This document shows positions 54,970 through 64,000 of a stretch of DNA of 64,000 bases, one piece after another (within the stretch, counting starts at the first letter, position 1; every line of letters starts with the position of its first letter). Source of the DNA: Halomonas sp. GFAJ-1 (GTDB taxonomy: Bacteria; Pseudomonadota; Gammaproteobacteria; Pseudomonadales; Halomonadaceae); NCBI GenBank assembly GCA_002966495.1, contig CP016490.1:62001-126000 (forward strand), read 5' to 3'. The position numbers were made by a program, and so were the translations under genes. The notes beneath the pieces were generated by a model. It searched no databases and was not told where the DNA came from. It saw nothing but the letters and a program-made list of their open reading frames with translations.

Positions 54970-56036
54970 CGGACATTTTCGATCTTTATCGCGATCCAAA
55001 AAAGCATGACGAGCTGAAAGCCATCTTAAACCTTGGCGCCCAAGAGCATCCCGCTGGTCTTGCCCAGAATTTCCTTGAGAAGGATATCTGGGTAGCGGAG
55101 GTTCTTCGTTTACTCTATGACGAAAACTTGCTTGGCGCCCACTCAACCGCCTTCAAGGGTGGCACCGCCCTGAGCAAGTGCTGGAGTGCCATAGAACGCT
55201 TCTCGGAAGACATTGACCTCTCCATTCACTGGAGTGATCTCGCTGGCGAACCTGATGAGATCGCAGCTTGGGATCAATCTACCCAAAGCAATAGTCAGAA
55301 GAAAAAGTTCCGCGAGCGGCAGACAAAACTACTTACAGAGTGGTCTACCGATCTTGTTGATCGCCTCAACGAAAAACTGGCTCACTATGAGATTGCTGGG
55401 CTACGAGCGGAGCTTGAGCTGAGCTCGAAAGGGGAAAAAGTCAACGTCCATTTTCCAAGACTGAGCAGCTACGACAGTAATTACCAACTCGACTACATCT
55501 TGCTGGAATTCGGTGGCCGAAACCGGGGCCGACCAACGATAAGCCATAAGATCAAATGCTATCTTGCAGAATTAGAAGAACTGCAAGTCATCGCTTTTCC
55601 TCAAGCAACGGTTGAAGCATATCACCCTGGCTATGTTCTTTGGGAAAAGCTGACCGCACTGCATCAATTTTCGACTCAGGAAAAAGACCCAGACCCACAT
55701 CGCCTGGCTAGGCATTGGTACGACGTGGACTGCCTCCTTCAACAAGATGATTTTATTGCTCACATTGATGCCACGGAAGCGATGGTCGACGTGGTGGCTA
55801 TGAAGAGCCAGCGATGGCCCCAGAGGGGTGTGAATTTCGAGGAAGTGCGGAAGGGGCAACTTGTTCTTATACCAGAAGATGACCGACTCAAGCAGATTGC
55901 AGCAGATCACAACGCTGCAATTGAAGGAAGGATGTTTTTTGGCGTCCCGGACGATTTCGAGACCATCGTTTCAAGGCTTAAGGAAGCACAGGATAGGATA
56001 AATGCCGGTATTAACAGCGACTCTCCAGGCAAGTAA
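54966..56036 (+). CDS. AbiEii/AbiGii nucleotidyltransferase toxin
   Basis: Toxin partner, a nucleotidyltransferase that in studied relatives modifies tRNA or otherwise blocks growth and can abort phage infection. The 356-residue protein has the motif KGGTALSK at residues 64-71 and the catalytic SEDIDLSIHW at 80-89 (D82 and D84), followed by the KIKCYLAELEEL region and the C-terminal FHQ-like WEKLTALHQF helix. A TTG start at 54966 is used, with AAGGAAATG upstream and a 4-nt overlap with the antitoxin. It is convergent with the SMC operon. Confidence 0.88.
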   Translation: MTDIFDLYRDPKKHDELKAILNLGAQEHPAGLAQNFLEKDIWVAEVLRLLYDENLLGAHSTAFKGGTALSKCWSAIERFSEDIDLSIHWSDLAGEPDEIAAWDQSTQSNSQKKKFRERQTKLLTEWSTDLVDRLNEKLAHYEIAGLRAELELSSKGEKVNVHFPRLSSYDSNYQLDYILLEFGGRNRGRPTISHKIKCYLAELEELQVIAFPQATVEAYHPGYVLWEKLTALHQFSTQEKDPDPHRLARHWYDVDCLLQQDDFIAHIDATEAMVDVVAMKSQRWPQRGVNFEEVRKGQLVLIPEDDRLKQIAADHNAAIEGRMFFGVPDDFETIVSRLKEAQDRINAGINSDSPGK

Positions 56037-56170
56037 AGCCGATTTGGCTAGCATCAAGCCTGCGTCAGTTTCGAATCTAATGAAGACCTCTGGCTGATTA
56101 GGCCTTTAACAGCCAACCAAGGCAAAGCGTGAAATATTGGGGTTGAGTGACAGCCACAACAAAACGGCTT

Positions 56171-57040
56171 TTAGCTAAGCGCCACACAAACCATCTCCCC
56201 ACCCAACCACTGCTGCTTTAGTCCCTTCTGCTTTTCAAGCAGCAGCGTCAAATACTCACGCAAAGGATGATCAGACGGCAGCACGGCAAGATGTTTGCGT
56301 AGCCTGCGCTGATAAGGAAACTGCTCAGCAGGCACGTGCAACGGCGTGGCATTCTGGGTGAGCCATTCGATATCGGGCAGGAGTAAATGAGTAGCGCCGC
56401 TATCCAGCGCTAGTGTGACGCCTTTTACATCAAAGTCACCGGCGTAGATGTGTGTTCGGCGGGTTTTGTGCCACGCCTCAGCGAGTAATGCAAAGCCACC
56501 ACCGTAGTGGCTGTCGCCACGGTAAAAGACTAGCGGATTTGCGTAACCGCTTAGTGCGGGTAGTTCCGGCGAAAACTCATAGAAGCTGTCCAGGTTTTCG
56601 ACCTGAATTAGTGCACTAAAGGCGCTCAGCTTTAGCCCCATTACATCCACATCGCGAATAGCTCGTGGCTCGCTGGCAAGCCCTGCTGTTGGCTGTGGCG
56701 GAAAGCTGACGAGCACCCGACGTGCTCGGGGGCTTTCACGGGTGGCTTTATCTTCTTCTACGCCCTCTTTCGCCTGAGCGCTGCTAGTCAGGCCACTGAG
56801 TGAGCGGCCTAGTGGCGCTATGCGGGCGCTCTCTAGAACGTCATTAATCTGCGCCAGCAATGCGGCGTCAAAGCGTAGCGTTTTGCCGTTGATGCGCGAG
56901 GCTAGGTCAATGTCGTGCTGGTGGCACCAAGCCACTACGTCGTTTACCCATTGGCCACGGGGCTTTTCTACTATGGGCTTGCGGAGCAGTTCGCGGGCGA
57001 CGCCGTTTAGCCCATTGCGGGCGCGACCGGGTAGGTTCAT
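56171..57040 (-). CDS. MksG/JetD-like TOPRIM protein of a Wadjet-type system
   Basis: Probable nuclease subunit of a plasmid-restricting SMC system. The 289-residue protein has a TOPRIM-like core: Glu148 in QVENLDSF, YRGD at 173-176 and the D-x-D pair D202/D204 in AGDFDVKG. JetD/MksG proteins I know are nearer 380-400 residues, so this is a short form, with an N-terminal helical part (residues 25-80) and a low-complexity charged linker (85-108). Its ATG overlaps the kleisin stop by 4 nt. Confidence 0.75.
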   Translation of the reverse strand: MNLPGRARNGLNGVARELLRKPIVEKPRGQWVNDVVAWCHQHDIDLASRINGKTLRFDAALLAQINDVLESARIAPLGRSLSGLTSSAQAKEGVEEDKATRESPRARRVLVSFPPQPTAGLASEPRAIRDVDVMGLKLSAFSALIQVENLDSFYEFSPELPALSGYANPLVFYRGDSHYGGGFALLAEAWHKTRRTHIYAGDFDVKGVTLALDSGATHLLLPDIEWLTQNATPLHVPAEQFPYQRRLRKHLAVLPSDHPLREYLTLLLEKQKGLKQQWLGGEMVCVALS

Positions 57041-58314
57041 ACGGCTAGCTGCAGCTCAACGTCGTGGATCAGGCGCAGGTGATTGAATTGGCTGGCCTGG
57101 CTCTCCTGCTGTTTGAGCTTAAACGCCTTTTGGTCGCTGCGGGGCAGGCCCTGGTATTCGGAAATCACCTGGAAGAGCCAGATCTCATCGGGCCATTCCA
57201 GAGGGCTTTCGTGCAGGTACTCAAGGGCGCTGACCGGCTCCGCCTGGGGCTGATCGATCACGCTCAAGTAGAAGTGCTCCACATCCTGTTTCAGCGCCTG
57301 CTGGCGGGCGGCGGCCAGGCTGCTTTCTTGTGCTTGAGCAGGGGCTGCGGCTTCTACCGTTTGCGTGGTGTGGCGTGGCTGGGGTAGCTGGTGGAGCAGC
57401 TCGGCAAGCACTTGGCTATCAAGGTTACGATCCAGCGCCGGGGCGGCGGCTGCGCTTAGCGGTGCGGCTTGATTGACCAGCGTGGGTACCTCGCTGCGCC
57501 GGGCGTAGTTGCCCGGCACAAAGCCAGGGTGTTCACGCATAAAGGCGGCCATGCCGCTGATTAGACGGCTGCGCGCCTGCTGCTTACGAAAGCGCGCCAT
57601 CAGTTCGATCAGGCGGCGCTGCACTTCGCGCAGGCTGGTGTAGTGGTGGCTTAGCTGCTGCTGAAGCTGGCTGATCAATAGCTTGCGCAGGCTGCCGTCG
57701 CTGCCTACCAGCTCAATCAACTCGTCGAAGTCGATCAGCGCCAGGCCATCCAGCAGCCTGGCGATCTGCTTCTGGGCGCGGTCGTTTTCGCGGATTTTGT
57801 CGTTGAGCTGGCTGACGAAACCAAAATCGCTATTCAGCCGCTGCCATAGGCTGTCGATGGCGTCGGCGAAGCGTCCGTTCAGGTCGTCGACCTCCTGGCG
57901 CAGGCGCATCAACTGCTGCTCCAACCGCCAGTGTTCGCCGCGGCTGCGCGCCTCTCGGTAGCTGTGTACCAGGGCGCGAATCAGCTCCAGGGTTTCTGCT
58001 ACATCGGCATTCACATGGCGGCGGGTCTCGTCGGCGAGCATCTCGGCGATCAGTTCGCGCACCTTAGGCGCCAGCTTCACGCCGCTCTGCTCATCCGGCC
58101 GCCATAGAATGCGCGCCGCCAGCAGCTTTCGTAGCGCGCTGTCGCTAAGCGCTTCCAGCGGCACTTCATCGCGGGTGTAGGCCTGCATCAACACATCGGC
58201 GTGTCTGCCCAGCAGCGCCAGCCGTTCGCTGCCGGTTTTCAGCAGGCGGCTTTCAAGCTCATTTCCATTGCTGTTCGCGTTCTTGCTCACGCTCTTATTC
58301 ACGCTCTTATTCAC
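57037..58314 (-). CDS. MksF/JetA-like kleisin subunit
   Basis: Likely the kleisin that bridges the SMC heads. The 425-residue protein begins with a repetitive SVNKSVSKNANSNG tail. It then has a helical, winged-helix-like N-terminal part, coiled coils (about residues 110-240, many Gln/Arg/Leu) and a C-terminal part with YEHLDE-like ALEYLHESPLEWPDEIWLFQ. It shows MukF-like architecture with no enzyme motif. It is coupled by 4-nt overlaps to the genes on both sides. Confidence 0.7.
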   Translation of the reverse strand: MNKSVNKSVSKNANSNGNELESRLLKTGSERLALLGRHADVLMQAYTRDEVPLEALSDSALRKLLAARILWRPDEQSGVKLAPKVRELIAEMLADETRRHVNADVAETLELIRALVHSYREARSRGEHWRLEQQLMRLRQEVDDLNGRFADAIDSLWQRLNSDFGFVSQLNDKIRENDRAQKQIARLLDGLALIDFDELIELVGSDGSLRKLLISQLQQQLSHHYTSLREVQRRLIELMARFRKQQARSRLISGMAAFMREHPGFVPGNYARRSEVPTLVNQAAPLSAAAAPALDRNLDSQVLAELLHQLPQPRHTTQTVEAAAPAQAQESSLAAARQQALKQDVEHFYLSVIDQPQAEPVSALEYLHESPLEWPDEIWLFQVISEYQGLPRSDQKAFKLKQQESQASQFNHLRLIHDVELQLAV

Positions 58315-58946
58315 AGAAGGGCCTCCTGTGAACCGGAGCCTTCCTCGCTATCAGCCTCAATGGGCAGGTTCTCTTCATCGCGAATAAAGCGCACCAGATC
58401 CACCAGGTAGTCGATCTTGCCGGTGACCACGAATACCTGCCGCTCTGAATGGGGCTGGAGCAGGTAGCCGTGCTCTTTCAGACGCTTGAACACCTGCTTT
58501 ACCTGAGCATCCAGCTGGTCACTTTGGGAGCCAAAAAAGCTGTCGGTGGCCAGGCGCTCCAGGCGTTCCCGCAGGCTTTGGTTGTCTTCACACTTGGCGC
58601 TGAATTCGGCGGGTTTGAGCACATCGCCGGGGGCAGCCAGGGTATCGCGGCCCAGCGCCTCTTGAACCAGTTGTAGCCATTCCAGCAGTGGCAGCAGGCT
58701 ATTGAGGGTATCGCTGAGCTGGCGCGAGAGCTGATCTCGGGCGCTGTCGTTGAGCTGACGCCAGGCCAGAAAATAGACGCTGCCATCTTCATTGCTGGCC
58801 AGCCGCCGATTAAGCGGCCGCAGGTAGGTATCGATCTCCTCCCGGGTCTCTTCATTGGTGAGATGGCGATAGCCGCTCTCATCGCTAATCGGGCAGACAA
58901 ACTCACCCGCCAGCAGGCGTTCAAGCAGTGGGCCATGTTCAATCAT
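58311..58946 (-). CDS. MksE/JetB-like subunit
   Basis: Small winged-helix partner of the kleisin in MukBEF-like complexes. The 211-residue protein starts MIEHGPLLERLLAGEFVCP and has the family-type segment DEETREEID-like LTNEETREEIDTYLRPLNRR. A tandem winged-helix region with QVKQVFKRLKEHGYLLQPH follows near 150-170, then VTGKIDYLVDLVRFI. It overlaps the SMC stop and the kleisin start by 4 nt each. Confidence 0.75.
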   Translation of the reverse strand: MIEHGPLLERLLAGEFVCPISDESGYRHLTNEETREEIDTYLRPLNRRLASNEDGSVYFLAWRQLNDSARDQLSRQLSDTLNSLLPLLEWLQLVQEALGRDTLAAPGDVLKPAEFSAKCEDNQSLRERLERLATDSFFGSQSDQLDAQVKQVFKRLKEHGYLLQPHSERQVFVVTGKIDYLVDLVRFIRDEENLPIEADSEEGSGSQEALL

Positions 58947-61900
58947 ACCGTCACCTCCTGCTGACGCTCCTGGAGCCGTTCGGCCAGGCGGCTTAGCCGT
59001 GGCTCGATGCGTTTTAACACCCGCTTGTTGGGGTTGGCCTCATCGCGATCAATCAGGTAGCGGTTGGCGAACAGCAGCAGCACATCGGACTCGGGGTTGG
59101 GAAACGCGCCGACGATATGAATGCGGTTGCTGTCGCAGGCGTCGAAGAGTTTTTCGACGTTGTGGTAGGCCAGGGTGCCGATTTCATCGATGGGCCAGTG
59201 GATGGCAATTTCCGCATCGCCGCGCAGCAGGCGGGTAAACGCCAGCAGGAATTTGCACAGAATCAAATACGCCATGCCCTGGCTGGAGGATTCCAGCAGC
59301 TGGCGGTCGTTTTTGATCACCAGATCGGTGCCGCCTTCGTTCAGGTGCAGCTCCAGGCGCAGCAGGCTTTCAAAGCTGTACTGCTGGTCGCTGCGCAACA
59401 GATCCACCACGTCCGCCAGGGCGTTGAGGTAGTCGTCGCTGGGTAGCGTCTGGCCGGATGCCCGCCACTCTTTATAGCGCTGGGCGAATAGCTTCAGCGG
59501 CTCCCAGAAGCCCAGCTCATCAATGGTGGACTGAATGCGCACTTCGGCTTTGCTGATGCCTTCCAGGCGCAGGTCATCGGCGACCTCTTCGGAAAGCCGG
59601 CGGCTTTGGGCGCTGATGCGCCGGTTCAGATCGCGGAATACGGTGAAGAACTTATCCAGGTCGTCGCTTAGGTTGCGCCCTTCCTGAATCAGCTGCTGCT
59701 GTTGATCTTCCAGCAGTTTGAGCATGTCGCGCAGTAGCGGCAGCTGTAGACGCGGGTTGTCGCTTTGCAGCTTGCTGCGTTCGCTCTCCAGCGCTTCGGC
59801 GAAGCCGCTGCTGGCGTCTTTGATCAGTTGGCTTTCCACCTCCAGGCAGCCACGGCGTAGCTGCTCGATGAGCTGGTGACGATTGCCCAGCGCCTGGCGG
59901 GCTCGCTCAATGCGCTCCTCTACATCGCCCAAGGGGGCACCTGGGGCTTGGCCGTCGGGTTCGATGGCCAAGGCTTCCAATTGGCTCAGCAGCGGCTTTA
60001 ACGCTTCCAAACAGCCATGTTCACTCTCCCGCTGGGTTTTTAGCGTGCTGACCGTGCTTTGATGAGCTTTGCGCGCCGCCTGGAAGTCGTTTTTCAGGTG
60101 CTCTTTGTCACGCTGCAGCTTTTGTTCCGCCTGCTCCAGCTCGGCCGCTTGGGCGACCAACTGCGGTTTATGCTGGCCCCACTCCACGCGCATAAAGCGG
60201 GTGTACTCGGTGAGTTCATCCTGGCGGGCGGCAGTAACGCGGATGCGTTCTTCCTGGCTCGCCAGGCGCTGCTTGGTATCTTTGAGTTTGGCGGGGTCGA
60301 CGCCCTGCTCGGCCAGTTCCTGGCTAAAGGCTTCTTCCAGTTCGCCACGCTGGCGCTGGTGCTCGGCGTTGGCGTCGCTTAGCTGCTGCTTATACTGGCG
60401 CAGCTGGGCTTCCAGGCTATCCACCTGGCTCTGGCCGTCGGCTTTTAGCTCCAGCAGCTGGCTTTGATGGGTCTCGCTAAGGGCGTCAAGCGCTTTCTGC
60501 TTCTCTTCCCGCAGCTCCTTTTGTGCCTGCTCCTGGCTGGCTAACGCAGTTTGATGAGCAGTGCGGCGCTCCTGCTGGCGCTTGGTGTGGCGCTCCTGCT
60601 GCTGGCGGCGGGCCTCTAGCGCAAACTCGACTTCCTGCTCGGCGCGCTTGTGGGCCATGCGGCCCTGATCCTGGGCTTCATCAGCCTGCTGCACCCGCTC
60701 GTTATGCTGTTTGAGCGATTTCTCGGCGGCTTGGCTCTCCGTTTGCACCCGGCGTTTGGCACCATCCGCCTCTTCGATGGCGGCCAGCAGGCTGGCTTCA
60801 TCCTGGGCGTAGTCGGGCAAGGCGATGGCGGAGAGATCCAGCGCCAGCCCAAACAGGTCATCGCTGCCGCTTTCTGCCAGTTGCGGGGCAAGATCACGCC
60901 GCTCCAGCAGCTCCGGGGCGATCACTTTACCTAGCTGCTGCTCCCAACCGGGACGATGGTAGCGCAGGAAGTGGCGCAGGCTGCCCTGCTCCGGGTCGCG
61001 CTGCTGATAGAGCGCGTAACAGCGTTGCTCGGCGCGCTCCAGCTGCTGGCGAAGTTGCACCAATTGCTGTTCGGCGTCGTCCCGGGCGCGGCGGCAGCTT
61101 TCAAACTCCCGGCGCAGGCCTTCCAGGGTCGCCGCCGAGGCGCTGCGCTCCTGCTGGGCTTGATCCAGGCGCGCCTGGGCAAGCTCCGCTTCGGATGCCT
61201 CTTCGGCGGTTTGGGTCGAGAGCGAGAGCTGTGCCTTTAGTTCGGCGAGCTGCTCGACGCCGAGTTCCAGCTGCGCCTGGTACTCGCCTTCCAGGCGTTG
61301 GCGCTCCTGCTGGTAGCGCTCGTTCAACTGCTGTTCGGCTTCCCACTGCTGCTCACGGCGCTGGGCTTTCTCTTCTATTAAAGCGTCGATGAGCTCCTGG
61401 GCTTCTCCCGTTTGCCGGGCCAGCGCCTCAGAGAGTTCGCGCAGTCGGCCGTCTAAACGCGCCTGGCTCTCTTTTACCGCGTCCTGCATCACGTTCAGGT
61501 GCTTTTGCAGCTGGTCGCGCTGTTCCCGCCACTGGGGCAGCGCATTGATATCCCGCTCCAGCGCGGGCATGTCCGCATCGGCGTAGTGCTCGTACTGAGT
61601 TTGCAGGTCATTCAAGCGGCGCTGGGTCTGCTGCAGATCGCTGACCACTTCGCTGTGGCGGTCGTTTAGCGCGTCCCGGGCCTCACCGTAGTCGCTCTCC
61701 CGCTGCTGGAATTCGCGGTGATGGCGAGCCAGTTCGGCATCCACATCGGCCATGCGGCGCTCTGCTTTCTGCCGATCATCTTCCAGCTGGGGTTTCAGTT
61801 GCCAGAGTGTGGCATCCAGGTCGGCGAGTTCACGGTCGATACCGGCGAGCCGGGCCAGCGCTGTCTGCAGCGGTTCCAAGCGCATAGATTGGCGCATCTG

Positions 61901-62608
61901 GGCAATCCACTCCCGCGCCTTAGTGTTGCGAATCCGCGTCACCGGCAGCTCAACACCATCCTCTTCGAAAATCGCCGCCAGCATGGTTTTGAGGGTGTCC
62001 ATCTTGCCCTCTTTGGCATGCACCGCCGAGACCAGCTTTTCGATATGGCGGATGCGCCGCTCGGGTTTCACCAGGCTAAACTGGGCGGCGATTTGGCGCA
62101 GCTTAAGGCCGTCGCGACTGTTGCCGTGCAGCTGGGTAAAGTCGTTTTGAATCACCGAGCGAAATTCAGAGGTCGCGCCCAGCTTGGGAGAAACGGGCGT
62201 GCCGTTGCGCCGCAGGCCGCTGGCCCACTGGGTGTAATCCAGCGCGGCTACCCCCGCGTCGCTCTCCACCAGATAATCTTCCGGCTGGTAAGGCGCGCCC
62301 ACAAAGCGGTACTCCACCCCACCTTCGGCTTTGCGGGTCAGCACCGCCTGACAGATGTTGCCCGCTTCGCGACGGTATTCGTACACCAGATAGCTGTTGC
62401 GGTGGGGCAGGTAGAACGCATCAAACTTCATGCGGGTTTTGGGCACTACCTTGTTGGGTAGTTCGCCGTAAAACACCGGCACCAGCCGCTGTAGCGTGGT
62501 TTTACCGGAGGCGTTGGTGCCGCAAATATTGGTGTGGCCGTCCACACTGAGTTCGACCACCCCGTTTAAGTGGCCGTGAATCATCACGATTCGCAATAAG
62601 TGAGCCAT
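58943..62608 (-). CDS. MksB/JetC-like SMC ATPase
   Basis: SMC-type DNA motor. The 1221-residue protein has Walker A GTNASGKT at residues 30-37 and two long coiled-coil arms (about 260-540 and 650-990) around a hinge near 545-640 (RHFLRYHRPGWEQQLGKVI). The ABC signature is at 1107-1111 (SSSQG) and Walker B is IHWPIDEIG with D1141-E1142. The shape matches MksB/JetC of condensin-like defence systems, not chromosomal SMC. It is first of four coupled genes; in jetABCD/mksFEBG as I know them, the kleisin gene comes first. Confidence 0.88.
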   Translation of the reverse strand: MAHLLRIVMIHGHLNGVVELSVDGHTNICGTNASGKTTLQRLVPVFYGELPNKVVPKTRMKFDAFYLPHRNSYLVYEYRREAGNICQAVLTRKAEGGVEYRFVGAPYQPEDYLVESDAGVAALDYTQWASGLRRNGTPVSPKLGATSEFRSVIQNDFTQLHGNSRDGLKLRQIAAQFSLVKPERRIRHIEKLVSAVHAKEGKMDTLKTMLAAIFEEDGVELPVTRIRNTKAREWIAQMRQSMRLEPLQTALARLAGIDRELADLDATLWQLKPQLEDDRQKAERRMADVDAELARHHREFQQRESDYGEARDALNDRHSEVVSDLQQTQRRLNDLQTQYEHYADADMPALERDINALPQWREQRDQLQKHLNVMQDAVKESQARLDGRLRELSEALARQTGEAQELIDALIEEKAQRREQQWEAEQQLNERYQQERQRLEGEYQAQLELGVEQLAELKAQLSLSTQTAEEASEAELAQARLDQAQQERSASAATLEGLRREFESCRRARDDAEQQLVQLRQQLERAEQRCYALYQQRDPEQGSLRHFLRYHRPGWEQQLGKVIAPELLERRDLAPQLAESGSDDLFGLALDLSAIALPDYAQDEASLLAAIEEADGAKRRVQTESQAAEKSLKQHNERVQQADEAQDQGRMAHKRAEQEVEFALEARRQQQERHTKRQQERRTAHQTALASQEQAQKELREEKQKALDALSETHQSQLLELKADGQSQVDSLEAQLRQYKQQLSDANAEHQRQRGELEEAFSQELAEQGVDPAKLKDTKQRLASQEERIRVTAARQDELTEYTRFMRVEWGQHKPQLVAQAAELEQAEQKLQRDKEHLKNDFQAARKAHQSTVSTLKTQRESEHGCLEALKPLLSQLEALAIEPDGQAPGAPLGDVEERIERARQALGNRHQLIEQLRRGCLEVESQLIKDASSGFAEALESERSKLQSDNPRLQLPLLRDMLKLLEDQQQQLIQEGRNLSDDLDKFFTVFRDLNRRISAQSRRLSEEVADDLRLEGISKAEVRIQSTIDELGFWEPLKLFAQRYKEWRASGQTLPSDDYLNALADVVDLLRSDQQYSFESLLRLELHLNEGGTDLVIKNDRQLLESSSQGMAYLILCKFLLAFTRLLRGDAEIAIHWPIDEIGTLAYHNVEKLFDACDSNRIHIVGAFPNPESDVLLLFANRYLIDRDEANPNKRVLKRIEPRLSRLAERLQERQQEVTV

Positions 62609-62954
62609 GCCGTATCCTTGGACTGGTGTTGGTATTGCCTTTCTCAGACACTTCTAATTTGCCACTGCGCTTGCCAATACTGCATTAACCCCCTTCAAAA
62701 CGCAGCAATCTTTGTGACATCACCAGTTCACTGCATACTGCGTTCATCACGCACTAGCGCCCTCCTCATGCCTGAACCAAGTTCATCCGAAGGCTTTTTT
62801 GCACACAAAGTTTGCCCATTACTGAGGTTCAGCATAATTCTTCTGAGTTTGGGCCAAATGCAGTATGTACGAAGGTGGTAACTTCAAAAAAACGATAAAC
62901 ATAAGTAACGGCCAGCAAACACACTTATAACGCTCCATTTATGAGGAAACTACC
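62609..62954. other. Divergent promoter region, SMC operon and dctP
   Basis: These 346 bp contain no credible gene. They must hold the promoters of the minus-strand SMC operon and the plus-strand TRAP gene. A TGAGGAAAC ribosome-binding site lies just before the dctP ATG. No operator or terminator was recognised. Confidence 0.5.
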
Positions 62955-64000
62955 ATGAATAAGCTAAACAAAATTACGTTGGCGGTCGGTTTAAGCCTTG
63001 GCGTATCCGTAACGGCTTCTGCTGCAGATATAAACTGGCGAATGGCAACACCATGGAGCGGTGGCCCATGGCTTGAGCGTGATGCGCAGCTGTTTGCTGA
63101 TCGCGTTAGCGAGTTGACCGATGGAAAAATCGCGATCGAAGTCTACCCCGGTGGCACACTGGGTAGCGCACTGCGCGTTACCAATAGTGTGAAGTCGGGG
63201 GTTGCCCAGGTTAGTCATAACTACATTAACTATGACTATGGCACAGACCCCACTACTGCGTTGCTGGCAGGTCACTGAAGCGGCTTAACGCCGGAAGAGT
63301 TCATGCTATGGATGTACGAAGGCGGTGGTGCTGAACTCTACGAAGAGTATCGACGTGACGTATTTGATGTTGTGGCGTTTCCTTGTGCCATTCTTGGCAC
63401 CGAAATCTTCCTTCATTCCAACAAGCCGGTTAGAACACTTGAAGACTTCCAGGGGTTACGGCTGCGTACCTCTGGCGCATGGGCAGAAATTGCTTCCCGT
63501 TTAGGCGCTTCTACGGTCGTCATGGCGGGTAGTGATATCTACAGTGCTCTAGAGCGAGGCGTGATTGATGCTGCGGAGTGGGGCAGCCCTGAAATGAACC
63601 GCCCAACAGGGTTTCAAGAAGTCGCGCAATACGTGATTACCCCTGGCGTTCACCAGTCAGGCGGCTTCCTTGAGTGCCAGGTGAATAGCAATACCTGGGA
63701 AGGGCTAGATGAACGCGACCAGAGCATGCTGCGTCTTGCCGGTAAATTGTCGGTTTTCGATACCTGGCTTGCTAGCTCATTCGCTGATCTTGAGGCCTAT
63801 CAAGAGTTGGTTGATGGCCCCAATGAGCTGATTGAACTGGATCAGTCCTTCATCGACGCAATTTATGAAGAGACAACCAAGTGGGAAGATGAGTATGCCG
63901 CTGACAATGAGTGGTTTGCGCGGGTACTCGAATCTCAGCGCTCGTTTAAAGACAGCATGAGCAACTGGTCTGAATATCGACTGCCCATTGGTGTTATGGG
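62955..64000 (+). pseudogene. TRAP DctP-type binding protein with in-frame TGA, partial
   Basis: Periplasmic binding protein of a TRAP transporter. It begins with a signal peptide (MNKLNKITLAVGLSLGVSVTASA) and the DctP start INWRMATPWSGGPWLERDAQLFA. After LLAGH a TGA at 63276-63278 interrupts the frame. The same frame then continues intact to the window end (SGLTPEEFMLWMYEGGGAEL, LEDFQGLRLRTSGAWAEIA, IDAAEWGSPEMNRPTGFQ). A single TGG-to-TGA change is the simplest cause. No other damage was seen, so it is a young lesion or a base-call error. The 3' end lies outside the window. Confidence 0.88.

Noticed and set aside
61718..62461. 247-codon open frame on the plus strand
   Set aside because: It lies wholly antisense to the SMC N-terminal half, whose codon use and motifs are clear; the antisense product shows no recognisable domain.
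62859..62875. Short match ATGTACGAAGGTGGT resembling dctP sequence near 63310
   Set aside because: Only about 15 nt long with no flanking similarity; probably chance.
63276..63278. TGA in dctP as a selenocysteine codon
   Set aside because: TRAP binding proteins are not selenoproteins, and no selenocysteine insertion hairpin was recognised after the codon; a Trp-to-stop change is simpler.
1..64000. CRISPR arrays, rRNA, tRNA and prophage genes
   Set aside because: No regularly spaced direct repeats, tRNA cloverleaf patterns or phage structural or integrase genes were found on reading both strands by eye; a tRNAscan/CRISPR search would settle this.

Overview
The window looks like a chromosomal segment of a gammaproteobacterium, most likely Halomonas or a close relative. 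This is inferred from gene order and protein resemblance, since there is no rRNA here. The supporting orders are alaS-recX-recA-pncC, mutS-fdxA, pyrG-kdsA-eno, gltBD and pilMNOPQ-aroK-aroB, together with several TRAP transporters.

The left half (1-28 kb) is conserved core. It holds translation and DNA maintenance (alaS, recX, recA, pncC, mutS), a 7Fe ferredoxin (fdxA), pyrG-kdsA-eno, glutamate synthase, type IV pilus assembly coupled to the shikimate genes, and PBP1A. The gap between fdxA and eno (7.88-8.36 kb) holds a strong candidate for an unannotated RsmZ/CsrB-type small RNA. It has ten GGA motifs, its own terminator and, about 170 bp upstream, a perfect 18-bp GacA-type palindrome followed by a second half-degenerate copy. 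In Pseudomonas rsmZ also lies beside fdxA.

28-40 kb is a C5-dicarboxylate (lysine/glutarate) catabolic block. It contains a TAXI-type TRAP transporter with a DUF1850 partner, L-2-hydroxyglutarate oxidase, a GntR/FCD regulator, glutaryl-CoA dehydrogenase, a class III CoA-transferase and a GabT/DavT aminotransferase. An EAL protein and a PAS-GGDEF protein sit inside the block. No csiD is visible.

40-51.5 kb is a mixed housekeeping stretch: YkoF-like protein, a hydrolase, dinB, selO, mpg, a sirtuin, a Ubi-type monooxygenase, a CDF transporter, a FrnE-like thioredoxin-fold protein and rnz. It also carries a frameshifted alpha/beta hydrolase and the relic of a vapB antitoxin.

51.5-62.6 kb is accessory DNA: a GlxA-type regulator, a complete IS3-family element, and a gene graveyard (GNAT tail, EamA/DMT transporter tail, and a partial second copy of rnz). 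These are followed by an AbiEi/AbiEii toxin-antitoxin pair and a four-gene MksBEFG/Wadjet-like SMC operon. That operon has the order SMC-MksE-kleisin-TOPRIM, with every junction overlapping by 4 nt. The window ends in a TRAP DctP-type binding-protein gene interrupted by an in-frame TGA and cut by the window edge.
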